A stretch of 12,190 bases of DNA from JAQTNP01 sp964616145 (GTDB lineage Bacteria > Patescibacteriota > Minisyncoccia > Minisyncoccales > PEYH01): NCBI GenBank assembly GCA_964616145.1, contig CAZTRD010000027.1, positions 1-12,190 of the forward strand. The letters run 5' to 3'. This document shows, one piece after another, positions 12,060 through 12,190 of this stretch. Each line of letters opens with the position of its first letter. Within the stretch, counting starts at the first letter, position 1. The position numbers and the translations under genes are program-made. The notes beneath the pieces are model-generated. The model was given only the letters and a program-made list of their open reading frames with translations. It did not search any database and was not told the origin of the DNA.

Positions 12060-12176
12060 TCACTCCTCGCATATATCTATGCATTTTTTTCCGTCTTCAT
12101 TATAATATATCCTACAAAAATCCCCTAAGCAGTAGTTCCATATACCGCGCATCATCTGTCTTATAATCTTTCTCAT
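12060..12176 (-). CDS. 38-residue cysteine-containing mini-protein
   Basis: ATG at 12176 is preceded by AAAGGAG six bases upstream, at the right edge of the window. The product begins MRKIIRQMMRGIWNYC, continues LGDFCRIYYNEDGKKC and ends IDICEE, giving four cysteines (C16, C21, C32, C36) and a basic helix followed by a beta hairpin; a small zinc-binding fold is conceivable. The stop is two bases from the next ATG, in keeping with the packed operon. No family is recognised. Confidence 0.55.
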   Translation of the reverse strand: MRKIIRQMMRGIWNYCLGDFCRIYYNEDGKKCIDICEE

Positions 12177-12190
12177 CTCTCACTCCTTTA

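Noticed and set aside
11893..12105. 70-residue plus-strand ORF
   Set aside because: It is antisense to two minus-strand mini-genes with good ribosome sites and the hairpin, and has no ribosome site of its own.
1..12190. tRNA genes, CRISPR arrays, insertion sequences, integrase or attachment sites
   Set aside because: I saw no cloverleaf-type sequence, regularly spaced repeats, transposase or integrase motifs. Lysogeny can be neither shown nor excluded from this window.

Overview
The window looks like part of the genome of a tailed double-stranded DNA phage (or prophage) of AT-rich composition. The host cannot be identified from sequence alone. Evidence for a phage: a tail-tip or fibre protein with fibronectin-III modules, a probable lysis-associated cluster of tiny membrane proteins, and a long, tightly packed opposite-strand block of very small genes joined by ATGA and TAATG overlaps. 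Almost every gene has a strong AGGAGG-type ribosome binding site. A family-9 glycosyltransferase weakly suggests a Gram-negative-type (LPS-bearing) host, but that is inference.

Plus strand, 1-4732 (late or structural arm). The window opens inside a tail-tip/fibre gene whose reading frame continues off the left edge. Its C-terminal part carries about 59 cysteines in 467 residues, while nothing before that has any; this is the most striking feature of the window. Directly downstream is a GT9-type glycosyltransferase, followed by a small secreted coiled-coil protein, two mini-genes overlapping in different frames, an XhlA-like coiled-coil/membrane protein, a 34-residue single-span membrane protein and a 130-residue membrane-anchored protein. 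The last six resemble a holin/lysis region, although no endolysin is visible here.

Minus strand, 9166 down to 4722 (metabolic arm, convergent with the first). Starting from a good sigma70-like promoter with an operator-like dyad at about 9281-9372, the genes run: metallophosphoesterase 2, a radical SAM protein, then a second promoter at 7481-7509, a 56-residue protein, an HNH endonuclease-like protein, a glutaredoxin-like protein, a nucleoside 2-deoxyribosyltransferase-like protein, a zinc-ribbon protein, a DUF1599/Nmad1-type protein, metallophosphoesterase 1 and two tiny proteins. The content suggests nucleotide or nucleic-acid modification, but no pathway can be proved from the window.

Minus strand, 12176 down to 9414 (small-gene arm). 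This block holds eleven short genes, mostly conserved-type phage hypotheticals, several with CxxC zinc-type motifs. An internal promoter-like sequence lies at 10039-10067. A 17-bp-paired imperfect hairpin starts at the third base of the initiation codon of a 37-residue gene near the right edge.

Several genes are shorter than a usual ORF cutoff (38, 53, 34, 53, 38, 47, 37 and 38 residues) and were found by reading the strands directly. Several starts were moved to positions with a proper ribosome binding site. All family names rest on recognised motifs and memory of the families; no searches were run.
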